This document shows positions 1 through 15,900 of a stretch of 64,000 nucleotides of DNA, one piece after another (the first letter of the stretch is position 1; each line of letters starts with the position of its first letter). The translations under genes were made by a program, and so were the position numbers. Location of the stretch: contig OZ018323.1 of assembly GCA_963969495.1 (NCBI GenBank), positions 74,744,920-74,808,919 on the forward strand, written 5' to 3'. The stretch comes from Ceratothoa steindachneri (Eukaryota; Arthropoda; Malacostraca; Isopoda; Cymothoidae). The notes beneath the pieces were generated by a model that had not been told where the DNA came from, did no database searches, and saw nothing but the letters and a program-made list of their open reading frames with translations.

Positions 1-1680
1 TTACGTTTTGAATCTAGATTCAAAAGTATTAGATTATTGATTTTTATTCATACTCTACTAACTTTTAAAATATAAATTAAAGTTATTAGTCACTTAGTAA
101 GAACCATGGCGTGAAATGTAATAAAGTGATAAGTAGATGGTAAGAGGGGTTATTCTTTACCTGGTACTCTATCTGAATAAGAGAGAAAATGTTTAAGAGT
201 ATGTAAGTGGAATTCAATATGTGTGGGAGGTGAATACACTGAGTGGCCAAAGGATAAGATTACTCTCTGTGTTAGGCAGAAGGAGGGAGTATTGAACTTT
301 AAACGAAATTTTTCAGGTTTCCTCAGTTTCAAAATAAGTATGTAGGTAAATATTACTTGGTAAAGGTTTCACTACCAGTATAAGATTGAGTGTATAACTG
401 CTGGTGGGATGAGATAGCTTCAAACATTATTTTGCGTTATTAAGACTTTAAAAATTTGGATTTTAAGAGAATAATAAAAAACTCGAATTTTCTTCTCCCC
501 TTTTAATAAATAATGATCGCTAACTACATTTTAACTTAAAGAGAGGAAATAAAGGGATGCATGAGTCAAATTGATAAATAATTCGACAGAATAATTGCAT
601 GTTGGGAATTGCCGTGATGATCTTGTGTCTGACAGATACATTTATAAGTACAGTATAGAATATACTAACACTTTTATTCAACATTAAGCTTCTCTCTAAC
701 TTTTTCCCCCTATGCTTATTGTTATCCCTCTGAGTTAGGTCTGAGATCTGCTCACTATCTTAACCTAATGGTGTCTAAACACATAAATATCTCACACCCT
801 ACATCTCTAACTTCATTAAATATTCGAGAGAAAATGTTTCAAAATAGAAAATAGCTAATAAGTAAGAGCTTTTGCCGTACGTTTTTATTAACGACTAGTG
901 ATTTATGAATGATTTGTTCCTAATTAATGGGAAGTGTTATTGATTAATGTGAACCTAACGCCCGCCGCAAATTTCCGCCGGCGGAATTTGGTCCTAATTC
1001 ACTTGTCAGCCAGCCTTATGTGCTATACGTCTGACAGTTAGTTTATTTGTGATTATAAGTGCGTTTTATATTTAAGTTTTGTGCCAAACTGATTCTATAG
1101 CATGTATAAAATAAAAGAGCTAGATTGTCCTGCGTGCACTAATCTCAAGAAAATTAAAATATAGGGACTTATCTATAATGGATTATAGATATATATGATG
1201 GCTCTTCAAATAGTTTGTGTTAAATTAATTGAATCTAAAACAATAATAATTATAAATTATATTTTTCAAACTAAGCTTCAATGAGGTCAAAACATTTTTG
1301 AAAGCGATGCCACCATCCATTTAAATCATATTTATAAAGTAAAGACTCTGGCAATTAAACCAAGTTAAATTAACTTTCTTAACTTAATCAAAACAAAGAC
1401 AAAAATGTGCTCTTCATGCTTTTTCTAAGGCCGGCAAGAAAAAGGACGTGGCTAGGTCATTAGAACATTTTGTCCCCAATCCTTAAAAAAGTATGGAAGG
1501 CCAAAGTTTTCTACAATTGGTGATGGTTAAGAAGTTATTTTAACTTTGGTTAATTCTCAGAGTCCTCAGTTTAATTGCAAAGGGTTTCGACCTCTTTGAA
1601 GCTTCTTTTGATTACAAAAATTGATAATTCTTTTTGCTTTATTCTAATTCAGTTCTTGTACGAACTTTTTAATAACTTCT
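1..1680. other. AT-rich DNA, no gene recognised
   Basis: No open frame longer than about 60 codons and no recognisable protein or RNA. It holds one GC-rich 14-bp perfect palindrome at 973-986 (TTCCGCCGGCGGAA) in otherwise AT-rich sequence. Confidence 0.6.
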
Positions 1681-2429
<749 letters not shown>

Positions 2430-3114
2430 AGGTGGCTCAAAAGCGATGCTTAAAGCGTTCTTATACGAAAATAAGTCTCGACTTTGTTGCGAAGATGCAT
2501 GCAATCATTGACAACGATCCCAACAAAGCAAGCACGTCTATAGCCATGTAATGGGTATAGAATGCTTTGTTTCCGCTCAGAGAAAAATAATTTGTGCCAG
2601 GAGGAGATGCCGTACTCTTAAAACATACGGTGGATTGTTGCCTTTTAAAGATTTACCGAAAGTTATGAGGACCAAGTTTTCGGCCCACGTAAAGTTGTTT
2701 GAAGTAGTCATTAGCGATGGCCACTTTATGCTACAGTTATCTTACCGAAGGGTGTGTCAAGTGCCAGAAGGATTTAGTGTTGCCTTGATTTTAGTCGCAT
2801 GTGTAGTAGGTGAAATTTTAGTACGTCTCAGAAGCAGGAGAACACAGTCTTTAGTGTCAAAAATTTTCTTAGATCGTACTACTCCGATCAGCTGGTCTCC
2901 TCACTCCCCATAATTTAAAACTACAGTCTATAATGTTTTGGATTTGGTTACAAGAGAGACCAAAAAGACATATTCCTCAACAAAAGTAGAGCTTACGTAC
3001 ATGATCACCACAGTTTTAACCCAGCTAAACATAACGACCGTCAAGAAAGCCTGCAGCAGGTTCTGATCCAAATTGGAGGCCGTAGGTGAGGTGGACGGAA
3101 AGTTTATTGGATAA
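2430..3114 (+). pseudogene. Tc1/mariner-superfamily transposase relic
   Basis: Several frames in succession read like a mariner-type transposase common in arthropods. About 2430-2545 gives a stretch around VAKMHAIIDNDP, matching the usual linker before the catalytic core. Residues LPKVMRTKFSAHVK and VVISDGH fall in the open frame 2551-2913, the region that normally reads PKVMxTKFPAxVMVxGVVSxDGH. The segment that normally holds SPDLNPLDYxVWG survives only as SPH plus debris. The C-terminus reads SKLEAVGEVDGKFIG and then TAA at 3112-3114, where the family ends in RLEAVIEAxGxFIE. Stop codons and frameshifts break it in at least three places, so it is dead. Family placement rests on remembered family patterns; no terminal repeats were found. 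Confidence 0.72.
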
Positions 3115-3849
3115 GATGAATATTATACTCCTTCAAGTTTTTAAGATGTAAATTTGGAAAATATATCTCGATAAATGATCTAGATGACTGTGTTATTTTC
3201 TTAATTATTGAACTTTGGTGACAGATTTCTCACCGCATCCTGTATGTTTTACAGGTTTCATCACCTGCTTGCACTGCTATTAACTCTCAGAATTGGTTCC
3301 AAACTACATTTTCGTCAACGCCAGACCAAAAATATGGACTCGAAACTCTTCATATATATCTATAATTATGCCTAGATTCTATAATGTGTTTGTTTAGAGT
3401 AAAATTGGTGTTCTACACTTTACCCTATTTGTTGCGAAGATTAAATGGTATTTTTAAATTGTGTAAACTCGGTATTTTGGTTTGAAATCCTTAGCGACTT
3501 TGGATAATTTTCTGCTGCATTGTGATATTAATTTTAAAAGGTAGTAAAGCTCTATAAAAACTATGACGCTAAGGCTTGCACATATATTGCTGTATTTAAC
3601 CTTTTAATTAATAACCTATCTTGTATAATTTAAGCCATATATTTAGCTACTAAGATTTTCTCTATGGAGGTTGTTTTAGTGAATGCATTTTTGTTTTTGT
3701 ATTACTTATGAATTTAAATACAACACAGAAACATTGTTATAAACCTCTTTTGCAACGATTGGACTATAGTTCAGATGAGTAGAGCGCCAACTTGTAATTT
3801 AAAAACATCGGCTCTGGTTAGTCTTTGGATATACATACAAAGAGATAGA
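3115..3849. other. AT-rich spacer, nothing recognised
   Basis: No coding signal, repeat array or RNA gene is visible between the mariner relic and the start of the GC-richer non-LTR element. Confidence 0.55.
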
Positions 3850-4105
3850 CATGGTCCTTGAGGCAACCAAGCCTCAGCCGCTAAGGCGTTAAATGGGGGG
3901 GAATCCGGGCTCGGCGCCAATCGCCGAACTCGCGTCCGGTCCTATGCAAGGTCCTCCTTCAACGGCTAGGGTTTCCAAGGCAGTAAAAAGAGTGGTAGAT
4001 CTGATCCTCCGCCGGTGCCCCTGCGACTGCCAGGACCTTCTCTATCTCAGAGTAAGACCTTGCTGAGGCCAGTCATTCTGCCCTGGGTTTGCTCCTGCTG
4101 GTGCT

Positions 4106-5950
4106 ATGGAGAAGAGGGTGCGTTCGCAGCCACCCTTTCCACCCCCAAAAAATAAGAAAAAAAGACTAGAAATACTTGGGGCTCCTCTCCATCCGTGGCG
4201 GCTGCGGGGAAGGATGGGTCTGCTGCCACGTTGGCAAGCGACCAAGCCAAGATCGGCACATCCGGCCCCTCTACCTCCCGGGTGCGGAGCCCTTGACTAT
4301 GACTAAAAACTAAAGTGCACAGGGCTGAGCCTCGATAACATCGGGGCCCCTCATTCAGTGGTTACCTGTCGTTTTCGAACATGCTTGCTTCAAACGCTTT
4401 CTCGTTCTTCGCTCCACTGATGGCAGCATGTTGGCCAAGGGCAACATGATCAAACAGAGTAGAGTTTTAGCTAGTATAATTGGAAGAGAGCGGAAGGCGA
4501 CCCGTTTCCTTGACGGGAGGCTTCTGGCGAATGCGGCGAATCCCGCCAAGGTGGCCAAGATAAGTGCTCTTCGGAAACTTCATGCAACGCCGCTGAGTGT
4601 GACGCTGCACTCTACCATGAACTTTGTGAAAGGAGTAGTTTATGCGAGGGAACTCGTTGACTAGTCCATAGAGGAAATCACCTTAGAGTTGGCCGACCAT
4701 AGAGCTGGCCGGCCATGGGGCGGTTAATGTCGAACGTGTGATGAGAAAAGAGGGAGGGGCCCCGAGACCCACCCCTACACTCTTCATCACGTTTGACTGT
4801 GACAAGCTCCCTGAGTCGGTGCGTGCCGGGTGGTACCACTACCGCGTAAAGGCATTCGTGCCACGGCCGTAGCAGTGCTATTACTGTCACCGCATCGGAC
4901 AAACGAGTCGTTCTTGTAGACGTGCAAAGTCAGGGTCACCCTAAGTATGTGTAAATTGCTCCAAGGCCGTACACGATGTGTGGCCAAGTGTGTCAATTGC
5001 GGAGAGCATCACCCCGCTTCTTCGAAGCAATGTGGTTCATATCTCCTTGAAAAAGAAATCATGGCCGTTCAGGCCCAGGATATACTCTCATTCCACCAGG
5101 CTAAGGGCTTGTTCCTGGCGCGCCCGGATTTGCCTGGGACGTCTGATGCCTCAATAGTCAGGAAGGCACCCTCTGCGCCTGGCACATCCAGGCCCACGAG
5201 CACGGTTGTTTCCGCGCCCATTCGGAGCCCTTCTGCGGGTTCTACTAAACCCAGGGACTCCACTGGTAAAGCTGGCAGCAAAAAGGGTTCACAGCCAGCC
5301 CCGGCTAAAACCATGGCTCTCCCTCTACCCTAAGCGTTACAGTTTCCCGTAAGGCTAAACGGCCACTCGCCTCCACTGAGTCGTTAGACTCACAGGAAGC
5401 AACACCCTCGGAGTTGGCCGCCAGGCTATCTTCAGGGGTTCCTAAAGCTGTCCTCCAAAAAGAGGACAGCAACAAAGGAGCTTCGGCTCCTTCGCCCACG
5501 CCTATTTGTGGGCTGAGTAGCTTGGAGACGGTGGTTGGTCGTAAAGAGGGCTCCCCCCCTCCGAAGCCACAATGCCCGCCTAAGATTTCAAGGCGGAGGG
5601 AGGAAAGGACTCGCATGACGGGCGAGCCCCCCCCCCCCATATGTCCTCGAAGGCGACAGCGCATTCAGCGCTTTGTCCCACCAACAGCGCCCGGAGTTCT
5701 GCCTACGGGAAGCGTACGGCCATTCCCGGGAGGGTCTTCTGTTTGAGGAGGGCCCCCGCCTCTCCATCGAGTGAGGACTGGATGGCATATTCCTTCAAAA
5801 GGATTACGGGGACTCCAGGTCAACTGGGAGGAGCTGCGGAGTCTCGTCTCGTCCCGTTCCTCGTTAGCTATTTTTCCTGCAGGACACCATGCTAGGCGCG
5901 TGCCCCCTGCTTGCCCTCCAGAGGTATAAGGGTCTTGCAACCCCACCACC
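4106..5950 (+). pseudogene. ORF1 (gag-like nucleic-acid-binding protein), broken
   Basis: ORF1 proteins of this group package the element RNA. The N-terminal part contains a basic PPKNKKKR patch near 4145. Zinc-knuckle remnants lie at about 4875-5045: CYYCHRIGQTSRSC, in which the expected histidine of C-x2-C-x4-H-x4-C is Gln, then CVNCSKAV in one frame and CVNCGEHHPASSKQC in another. The region 4947-5333 is open, rich in Ser, Pro and Thr, and stops early. The same protein continues in a shifted frame at about 5335-5746 with more Pro/Ser-rich sequence. At least two frameshifts and several stops make it non-functional. Copy D on the minus strand carries the matching gag region near 47560-48290, which supports the reading. 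Confidence 0.75.
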
Positions 5951-8900
5951 ACAAGATGGCCGGGATGGGGAAAGCGTGGTTTACACCCGGCATGATGTTT
6001 CCGTTCTTCTTTTCACTTTAGATACCTTCTTTCAGGCAGTGGCTGTTCAGACTTCACCTAGATAGGAGGTATACTATCATTTCTGCGTACATACTACCGT
6101 CAGCTGACTTTGATGTGGGGGACTTCCGCCGCGTCGTCGCACGGTTGCTGATGCCCTTTCTCTTGCTTGGAGATCTGAACGGCAGGCATCCTCTCTGGGG
6201 AGATTACTCAATAAATCCCAGGCGACAAGTCCTTGCCTATCTGATCGAACACCTGGAGATATATGTCCTAATGTGGATGAGTTTACGCATCACTGCCCGA
6301 GAACCGCTTCATTTTCTTGCCTTGATCTATTTTTGTGCTATTTTTATGCACAGCCTGATTTTCATTGGTAGTGATTACTTTCCCATTCAAATATCATTTT
6401 CAGGACAACTATTGCCTGAGAGCCCACCTTGGTGGTGCATGGCGCGGGCGCGGTGGCCTGCATTTCAGGAAATGACTGAATGCTCTATCTCAGTCAAGGA
6501 GTTTAGGTCGGTAGAGGAGGCCGTTGAGTTCTCCTCCGGCAACCTCATCGCCGCGGGCCTGACTACTATTCCAAGAACGTCTAACCGTTTTGCACGCCGA
6601 CAAGTCCCATGGTGGTCGGCCGAGTGTGGGACGGCTCTAAAACTAAAGGGTTATGCCTACATGCGCTATAAGCGCCTCCCGAACGATTTGACTGTCGGTG
6701 AACTTCGTCGGGCTAGGGCTAGGTTTCGGTGTATTTCTAAGCACGCCCGCCGCTATTCGTGTCTTCACTTAACAGGAAGACGCCTCTGGCAGAGGTGTTG
6801 AGGAGAGTAAAAAGGATACAGCTAAGTTCGTACAGTATCCCCCTCCCGTTCTGCAGGAAAATGGGACCGCAATCTCGAACCCTTGCGTCCGTGGTGGAAT
6901 CCTTCTCGACGGCCTTCTCCTCATTCTCTAGCCGGGATGCTGCTCCGCCAGCATCCCGGAGTAGAGATCACTCTACTCCAGCCGGTTTCCACCGGACCTC
7001 TCTAACCTCTTGCGTGTGCAAGTTGATAGAGATATTGGTGAATGTATCATTAGCCTTTTTCTTTGAAAGCGGAGGCAACCTGTCTTCTGCACAGTGTGGC
7101 TTCCAAAAGTTCCACTCCACGTGGGATGCTCTGTTCAAACTGGAAATGCGGTCTGCGAGGCCTTCCTTTGTAGACAGCACTACACCACGGTGTTTTTCAA
7201 TCTGGAGAAGGCCTCTTATACCACATGGTGATACGGTCTCATGGAGACTCTCCACACTATGGGGGCGAGACGACGCCTCCCAATATTCATACCTGAATTT
7301 TTTCGCGATCGTCGATTCAGTGTACGGGTGGGGGAAGGCCTCTACGACCCAAAGGAGCACGAAGATGGTTTCCCGGAAGGAAGTGTCCTCAGTGTCACAC
7401 TCTTTGCCCTGATCATCAACGGCATCACCTCAGTGCTTCCGGAAGATGTACTCGGTACGCTCTACGTGGACGACCTTTTGATCTCTTTTAGGCGCAGCCC
7501 AGATGCAAACTCTGGAGCGTCGAATCCAACACCAGTTGAACTGCGTCTCTTGCTATGCTTAAGCGGACAGGTTTAAGTTTTATTTGGCCAAGACTAAGGT
7601 GGTGCACTTGGGGCGCCATCCATGGCTTCACTCCGATCCAGATTTGTTTCTTAATGGGGTGCGCCTGAATGTGGTGTAATCGCAATCGCAGCCGAGCGTT
7701 TATTGTGGAAGGTGGACTTGATCCACCACACCGGCCTTTGACTTGCGACCGGTGCCTTCCGCACTTCCCCCATTGAGAGCCTGTTGTTCGATGCTGGGGA
7801 GATGCCACTCGCTCTACTCCGCGTGCAGTGCATCACTCTCCTGTACGCGCGAGCCCGGTGCCTCTCTTTTTCACCAACAGCTCTCACTGCATCCGCAACT
7901 GATCTTGACGGTGCCAATGCCGCCGAAAGATGCCAGTCATACACTAAGCCCTTTAAGTTTAGTTCCACGAAACTCCTTTGAGAGCTAGGTATAGCTCTTG
8001 GGCCGGTGGCGCCCCTGATTCTGCCTAGGGCGCAACCCTGAACGGTACCACATTTTGCTATTTGTCGCCACGCCTCTGCTCCCAAAGCTTGTACAGCGAA
8101 AGGAGTATTGCGTTCTACCTTTTTAAGCACTCTTCGTGACACACTGGAACAGTGCCAGTGTATACGGATGGCTCAAAGTCCTAAGAGGGGGTCGGCTTTC
8201 ACGCCATATCTCCTCTGTTTGAAGTCAGCGGGGCTCTGCCAGGCGCTGTGTCTGTCTTCACGGCTGAGCTGGTGGCAATACACCACTCGGTACGGGAGAT
8301 TACGCGACATGGCCGGTTCAGAGACCGGATTGAAATCTATAGCGCCTCACAAAGTGCCCTGAGTGCTCTCGGGGCACTGGAATCTCCGCATCCCCTGGTT
8401 CGCGATATGCGTCACGCCACGGCTTTGGCGAGCCGGACGGATGTCGAAATTATCTTTTGCTGGGTTCCTAGACATGTAGGAATTGCGGGGAATGAGCGCG
8501 CCAAAGAGTCTGCGAGAACTCTGTGCCCGGAGCGTTTCGCTTTTCCTCACACCGACTACATGGAATGAATACGGGCAGCTCTTCGGACTGCTTGGCAACT
8601 AATATGGAAGACGGTTGAAGGGGACTTAAAGTTGCGTGCCATTACGCCACAAATGTTCTCATGGACCTATCCTCCAATGCCGCGACGGTTTCAGGTCGCT
8701 TTCTGTCGTCTCTGAATCGGACACACTCGTGTGACGCATCGCTAATTGATGGAGCGCTCGCGTGCGCCCTCTTGTGATGAATGCGTCGTCCCCCAGACTC
8801 TTCGGCACATTCCTGTCGAATGTTCCAGCCTCGGCGATCTTCGCGCACCTTACTCGTCCCGGTACCGGGATGGGCGGGTTCGCTACCGCCTATCCCTTGT

Positions 8901-8985
8901 ACTCGGGACGAGTGCGTGCACATTAACTGGTGGACCTGTTGACTTTTGGGGGGAGGCCAGCCATCTTCCTATTATTTATCCAGTT
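5916..8985 (+). pseudogene. ORF2 polyprotein (endonuclease, reverse transcriptase, RNase H), broken
   Basis: ORF2 would nick target DNA and copy the element RNA into the chromosome. Endonuclease: the N-terminus is missing; the part from about 5925 includes LLLGDLNGRHPLWGD near 6160, the usual catalytic-loop motif. RT: SAQCGFQKFHSTWDAL near 7090, PEGSVLSVTLFALI near 7375 and an intact YVDD box at 7463-7474. RNase H: VYTDGSKS at about 8158, FTAELVAIHHS near 8256, then YSASQSAL, where the usual catalytic Asp of YSDSQSAL is Ala, and WVPRHVGIAGNERAKESA, where the usual Asp is Lys. A C-x2-C...H...C tail (CDECVVPQTLRHIPVEC) lies near 8770-8825. Many frameshifts and stops separate the pieces, so no functional product is expected. 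Confidence 0.85.
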
Positions 8986-9225
8986 TTTTTTTTGTTTTTT
9001 GCTTTTGTTTTTTTCCCTTATAGCTAGCACGTTCCTGCGCCGATGGGGCCTCCCTTAGACGCAGGAGCTTGCTTATTGCTCGCTTTCTTTTCCCAATTTT
9101 TTGGGGGGGTTGTTTTTTATCTTTTTGAATTTGATTTTAAAGTAGCCTAGTACTAGGCCGGTTTTTAATACGGCGACTAATGCCCAAGTAGGCAGTCACC
9201 AGATGAGCTCTTATCAAAAATAAAA

Positions 9226-9957
9226 ATAAAATCTAAACAATGACTTCCTCAATGGCAATTCGAATAATCAAAGCAATTTTCCAGTTCCCTTTTCACTATA
9301 GTCTTTGCACATTTAATTTTTTCTTCATTTTATTTATTGAAATTAATCATTATAAGTACGCCCGTCATTAGATAACATTCTCACAAAGCTTTAATTTTCT
9401 TTTACATATCAACTGATATACTACATTAATCACTAGATAAACTAAAAATTAGAAATATTTTCAAAATTATACTTCTATCACTTTTAAATGATTTCTTGCA
9501 TGAAATCGTTTAATAACATGAACACGTTGAAAAGAGACTAATTAGAGAGAAAGATGTTCTTTATTGACTATAAATTCACGAAAGTTAGTTTTATATACTA
9601 CTTTAAAGCAATGGTTTATCTTCTGCAAATGTTTTCAACTTCATGAATACGCAATTAATGATTTATTTTGAAGTACAATATCGAGTTTAATTTTCATTTT
9701 AAACGGTGTAATAATTAATTTGTTCATGATTGAATCATTTAATATCTCAATATTCATAACTTCTGGAATTTTATTTAACTTTTCACTCTTACATAATTAA
9801 GCAAAATTATATTTTATTACGAAGGTGTCGAGGGCAAAGGGGGTTAGAAAACAGAGTTATTAACTTTATCATTAACTAACCTAGTGTTTACTATTTTTTA
9901 AAATATTCCTTATCTCTCTGGCATCTCATATAAGCTATAGGACAAGATAGAGAGAAA
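9226..9957. other. AT-rich spacer, nothing recognised
   Basis: No coding frame or repeat array stands out after the A-rich tail of copy A. Confidence 0.55.
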
Positions 9958-9958
9958 T

Positions 9959-9991
<33 letters not shown>

Positions 9992-10000
9992 GAGAACGTG
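9958..10000. repeat. (GA)n microsatellite
   Basis: About 40 bp of GA dinucleotides with a few interruptions (AGCGAG, AACGTG). Confidence 0.95.
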
Positions 10001-12225
<2,225 letters not shown>

Positions 12226-12226
12226 A

Positions 12227-12231
<5 letters not shown>

Positions 12232-12300
<69 letters not shown>
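12232..12300. repeat. (AT)n microsatellite right of mariner copy 1
   Basis: About 68 bp of AT dinucleotides beginning a few bases after the right terminal repeat. Confidence 0.97.
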
Positions 12301-12305
<5 letters not shown>

Positions 12306-12646
12306 CCTTCCTCGTTTAAAAGATAATTGGTGCCTAAAATAAATTAGAATTATCCATCAGTGTTAAATATGTTTGAACATTAAAATGACATAATCAAAAC
12401 TCTACTTAGGACTTCGAATACTTGTAAAATTGCTTCTGAAAGTCAACATTTTTCAGCTAACTCTAGGAATGAATTCAATTGGAAAACAAACAAGCCCTCT
12501 TTTAATTTTAAGTCTGGGCAACATAAACCACCCTTTGACTTCAAATCAATGGAGAGTCATTCAATTTCATCTAGTCTAAGGAAGAATTACGGCTTTAAGG
12601 TCCAGTATGGCTCTCTAGTGTTCCTCTTTTTTGGCCAGTCACTTCA
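12301..12646. other. Spacer, possibly upstream remnant of the BEL/Pao relic
   Basis: No family motif is recognised. Frames toward the end run into the integrase-like frame that follows, so it may be part of the same decayed element. Confidence 0.35.
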
Positions 12647-12964
12647 TTGGGTTGTTTATCAGAAGAGTTCAAACAACTTGTTCTTTATCATTGCATGATT
12701 TGCCATAAATTCCATTTACTATCTTTCCAATATCCTAAGATGACTAATCTTGCCATACAGAGAGTGAAATTTGTTAGGCCCTTTAATCTTACAGGCATAA
12801 ATTACACTGGTCATCTCCGGGTAAATGATTCAATTAGCAAGAACATCAAAATGTATTTACTAGTCTTTACGTGTTTAAATGTTAGAGCTATTCTCATTGA
12901 ATTAGTCCATGATATGTATACACATAGTCTCATTGACAGGACCATTGGCATACAGGTCATCTGA
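12647..12964 (+). pseudogene. BEL/Pao-type retrotransposon integrase fragment
   Basis: The open frame reads like the integrase core of BEL/Pao elements. CMICHKF gives the second half of the HHCC zinc site. It is followed by MTNLAIQRV (family pattern MxxLPxxRV), VRPFNLTGINYTGHL (family pattern RPFxHxGVDYxGP) and KMYLLVFTCLNVRAILIELVHDM (family pattern KxYxxxFTCxxxRAxHLExVxDM). The first catalytic Asp of the G-x-D-Y motif is Asn here. The frame stops at 12964, before the remaining catalytic residues. No LTRs, RT or protease were found around it, so this is an isolated fragment. Confidence 0.8.
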
Positions 12965-15900
12965 TATTGATGTAGAAATCAGAACCCATTTAATACAAAT
13001 CCTTTTCCTATTTTATTTTAAAAGCAGAAAAATTATTTTCGTGTCTCTTCTAAATTTCTCATCGTTAACTAAAGAAATCATTAATTCGATTCACTCTGTT
13101 ATTGACATCCACCGAGAACCGTGAGAAGTGTATTTATTCCTTCAGTAATAAATTATAAACGGGACCACACAGCTATGTACTTTACTTCCTCACTGCCATA
13201 ATATGTTAAGAAAATCTTGGAATCTGGGAAATAAGACATGCTATTAATCTCAAAGATTCTTCCTTGCTTGAAAATCTGGAGTGTTTACTTTTGCATACCA
13301 AGAGAAATGCGATGCCAGAAAGAAGACTGGTGCCTTTTTAGATTTGATATTCTTTACTTCATCATATTTTCTCAAATGGTAGAAAGTCAGGTTCGAAGTG
13401 TAGGTAGGCTCTTAGACTTATTGACATTATGCGAACAATTTTTAGTCAAACTTATTATGAAACCAAAGTATTTTCCTAGCAAAAGTTTCTCTTTGGAAAA
13501 AAAGTTTGTAATTTGCCAACTTCAAAATGCAACAAAGATTTTGTTACACAAGAAGAAATACGTGCTCTTAGCTAAATTCGGCATGGTGATTTGAAGTATA
13601 TAATTATATTTTTCTATTGAGTCTAGACTTCGTATAAATACTAACAAATTAAGAAAAAACTTCTACCACGTCCAGATTTGTGGGGGAAATTGGCTTAATT
13701 TGAGAAATAAAAAACTTGATTACAAGGTTGAAGTAATTTTTTGCCTATAGAAAAATTCCAAGAATTTTGATAAATAAAGTTTATCCAGCGTTGGCAACAC
13801 TGAGTTAAGAGCATACTAAAGGGCAACGGTCCAAGGGCCAGTAAATACGTGACAGTTAAGAAGAATGGTAGTTCAAGATCTTTTCTAAAGAGGGAGTAAC
13901 AGGTTGTGGGAAATTGTGTTTAATAACATTTATTTTATGCTACGGAGAACTCTTTATATTTTTCACATAATATTCATTAATTTCTAAGTTTCTCCAGATA
14001 ATGTATGGTAATTAAAAATGGTATTAAGTAAACATGCTTGTATATATCACCCATACAACTTCATCTTTTTCTGATAACAATATACGCATAAGCCACAACG
14101 TTTAAACAAAACAACAAAGATTAAACTTGCCAACAAGTGTTATTTTAACTGTGTTAGGAGACCAAAAGTTTGCCTGGACACCATCTATTTGGTGTGACAG
14201 TGCAAAACAACGTTAATAGTTTGGATGAAAAGTAAAAGAATAGGCATTTCGTTATCAGGCCCCATGGGTTGAGTGCGGGCCGGAAATCACTTCAATGATT
14301 GTTTCTTTAGTTTGACAAAGATTTTTGATTTTAAAAAGAAAACAAATCAAAGATCACGTACACAAACTGAGATTTATCAATGAAACCAGTACTGGATAAT
14401 GAAACCAATCCACTACTAATTTTACCTGCCATAATTACAGACAAAAGTTAATTTGAAGATTCTGCTAACAGTAGAGAAAGATGGCCTATATATTGAGCTT
14501 TATTTTTTTTTTTCCAGATTTATCAAGTCAAGCGAAGTTACATAGATAAACAGCTCACAACAGACCGTGTGGGCCATACAAGGTGACCTGGGATAAAAGC
14601 TATGGTGAAAATAGAGAGTGGCGATTGAAAGTAGGAGATTTTTTTGACCTAAAAAAAAGTTCATTTTCCAGCTTGGATAACTCAAACATTACTAGTGCAC
14701 CACTAGGAAGTAGCCATGCATTATTAAAAAGAGCGGTCAAAAAATACAAATTGATTGTTCTGCTCAAACTCTTTTTAAAATAAAAGGGAGTATGATTTGT
14801 CTCTGTAATGAGATAGAGACGAAATACTCAAATGCAACAGATTTAGTAATAAAACTTCTATTGCCTTTTCTGTTCTCATATTTCGTATAATGTGGTTTCA
14901 GTGCTGTAACTGACCTGTTACTGAAACAATGAAATATTCTTGATATCACAAAACGAGAAGATTTAAGGTTAAATTTAACAAATTTCATGCCTCGAATAAA
15001 TGGATTTTGCGCTAAACATCTTCATTATTGATTATTTAATTAAGCTTGATATATTATACTTAACATATTTTCACTGATTGTCGATTTTACTTTGTTTCAA
15101 TGATTTTTTTTATTAATTATATTATTTTGTTTGAAGAATTAGATATTATTTAAGGATTTATTAGATTAATAAACTTTACTTCTACAGAATATACATAGTT
15201 TAATCTCTTACATCAGCGGGGACAGGAAATTTTTAGAATCTGAGGTTGGGCATGGAGCAAACATGATGGGAAACAATGGTATAAGCCCTCTATGTGGGGT
15301 TTCATTCATTAAAAGCTAGTATCAATAAATTAAGAGCAACTAAATGAATGTCCATAAAAATGAGCCTTTAGTATTAATGTTACCCTTATTTTCTTCCATC
15401 ATTTTCCTTAAAGATCCTAAATTGTCTTTATTTCTCTTTTTTGTTTCAAATAATAGTGTGCGTTGATAAAAAATATTGTTGCAGACAAGTATATTGTTTA
15501 CTTTTTGCCATTTGCTTACCGATCAAGAGATGTATCACTATGATCATGAAAATATTGACATTAAGTGTTAAACTTATTATCCCAGTCATTATATCCTCCG
15601 TGTGCCAATAACGTTGCCAATAACGTTATTTTTTAATTTCTATGCCCACTTAATTTGCTTCTACTTTCATCCATCCACTCGCGTAATATATTTTAAATAT
15701 ACAGTAGAGCAACCACTTCTCAAAGGCCTTAAAATATGCAAAAAGTCAATCAAATTACCAGGTGTGATAATCTTTTATGACATCTTTCATACAAATATGG
15801 ATGCAGACCTAAATTTCAAGGAATATATTTTTAGTTTTTATTAATTTTCTACCCTCCACGTTTTACACGAATAAATTGAATATATCACCGTCATTTTATA

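Larger units (their letters stand above)
3850..9225 (+). mobile_element. I/Jockey-group non-LTR retrotransposon, copy A (near full length, inactive)
   Basis: A roughly 5.4-kb block stands out from its AT-rich flanks by higher GC. In order it carries a gag-like ORF1 with zinc knuckles, an endonuclease domain, RT, RNase H and a cysteine/histidine-containing C-terminus, all on the plus strand. It ends near 9205-9225 in an A-rich tail (CAAAAATAAAAATAAAATC), as non-LTR elements do. The left edge is placed near 3850, where GC-rich sequence begins; no target-site duplication could be confirmed. Three other fragments of the same family occur at 18430-19060 (-), 37480-39110 (+) and 45830-48430 (-). 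The order with RNase H after RT suggests the I or related group rather than CR1 or RTE. Exact clade is uncertain. Confidence 0.85.

Noticed and set aside
973..986. 14-bp GC-rich palindrome as a regulatory site
   Set aside because: Perfect but short, isolated and with no neighbouring gene; no basis for a function.
13238..13594. 118-codon open frame as a host gene
   Set aside because: No motif, no splice context, AT-rich random-frame length; cannot be supported.
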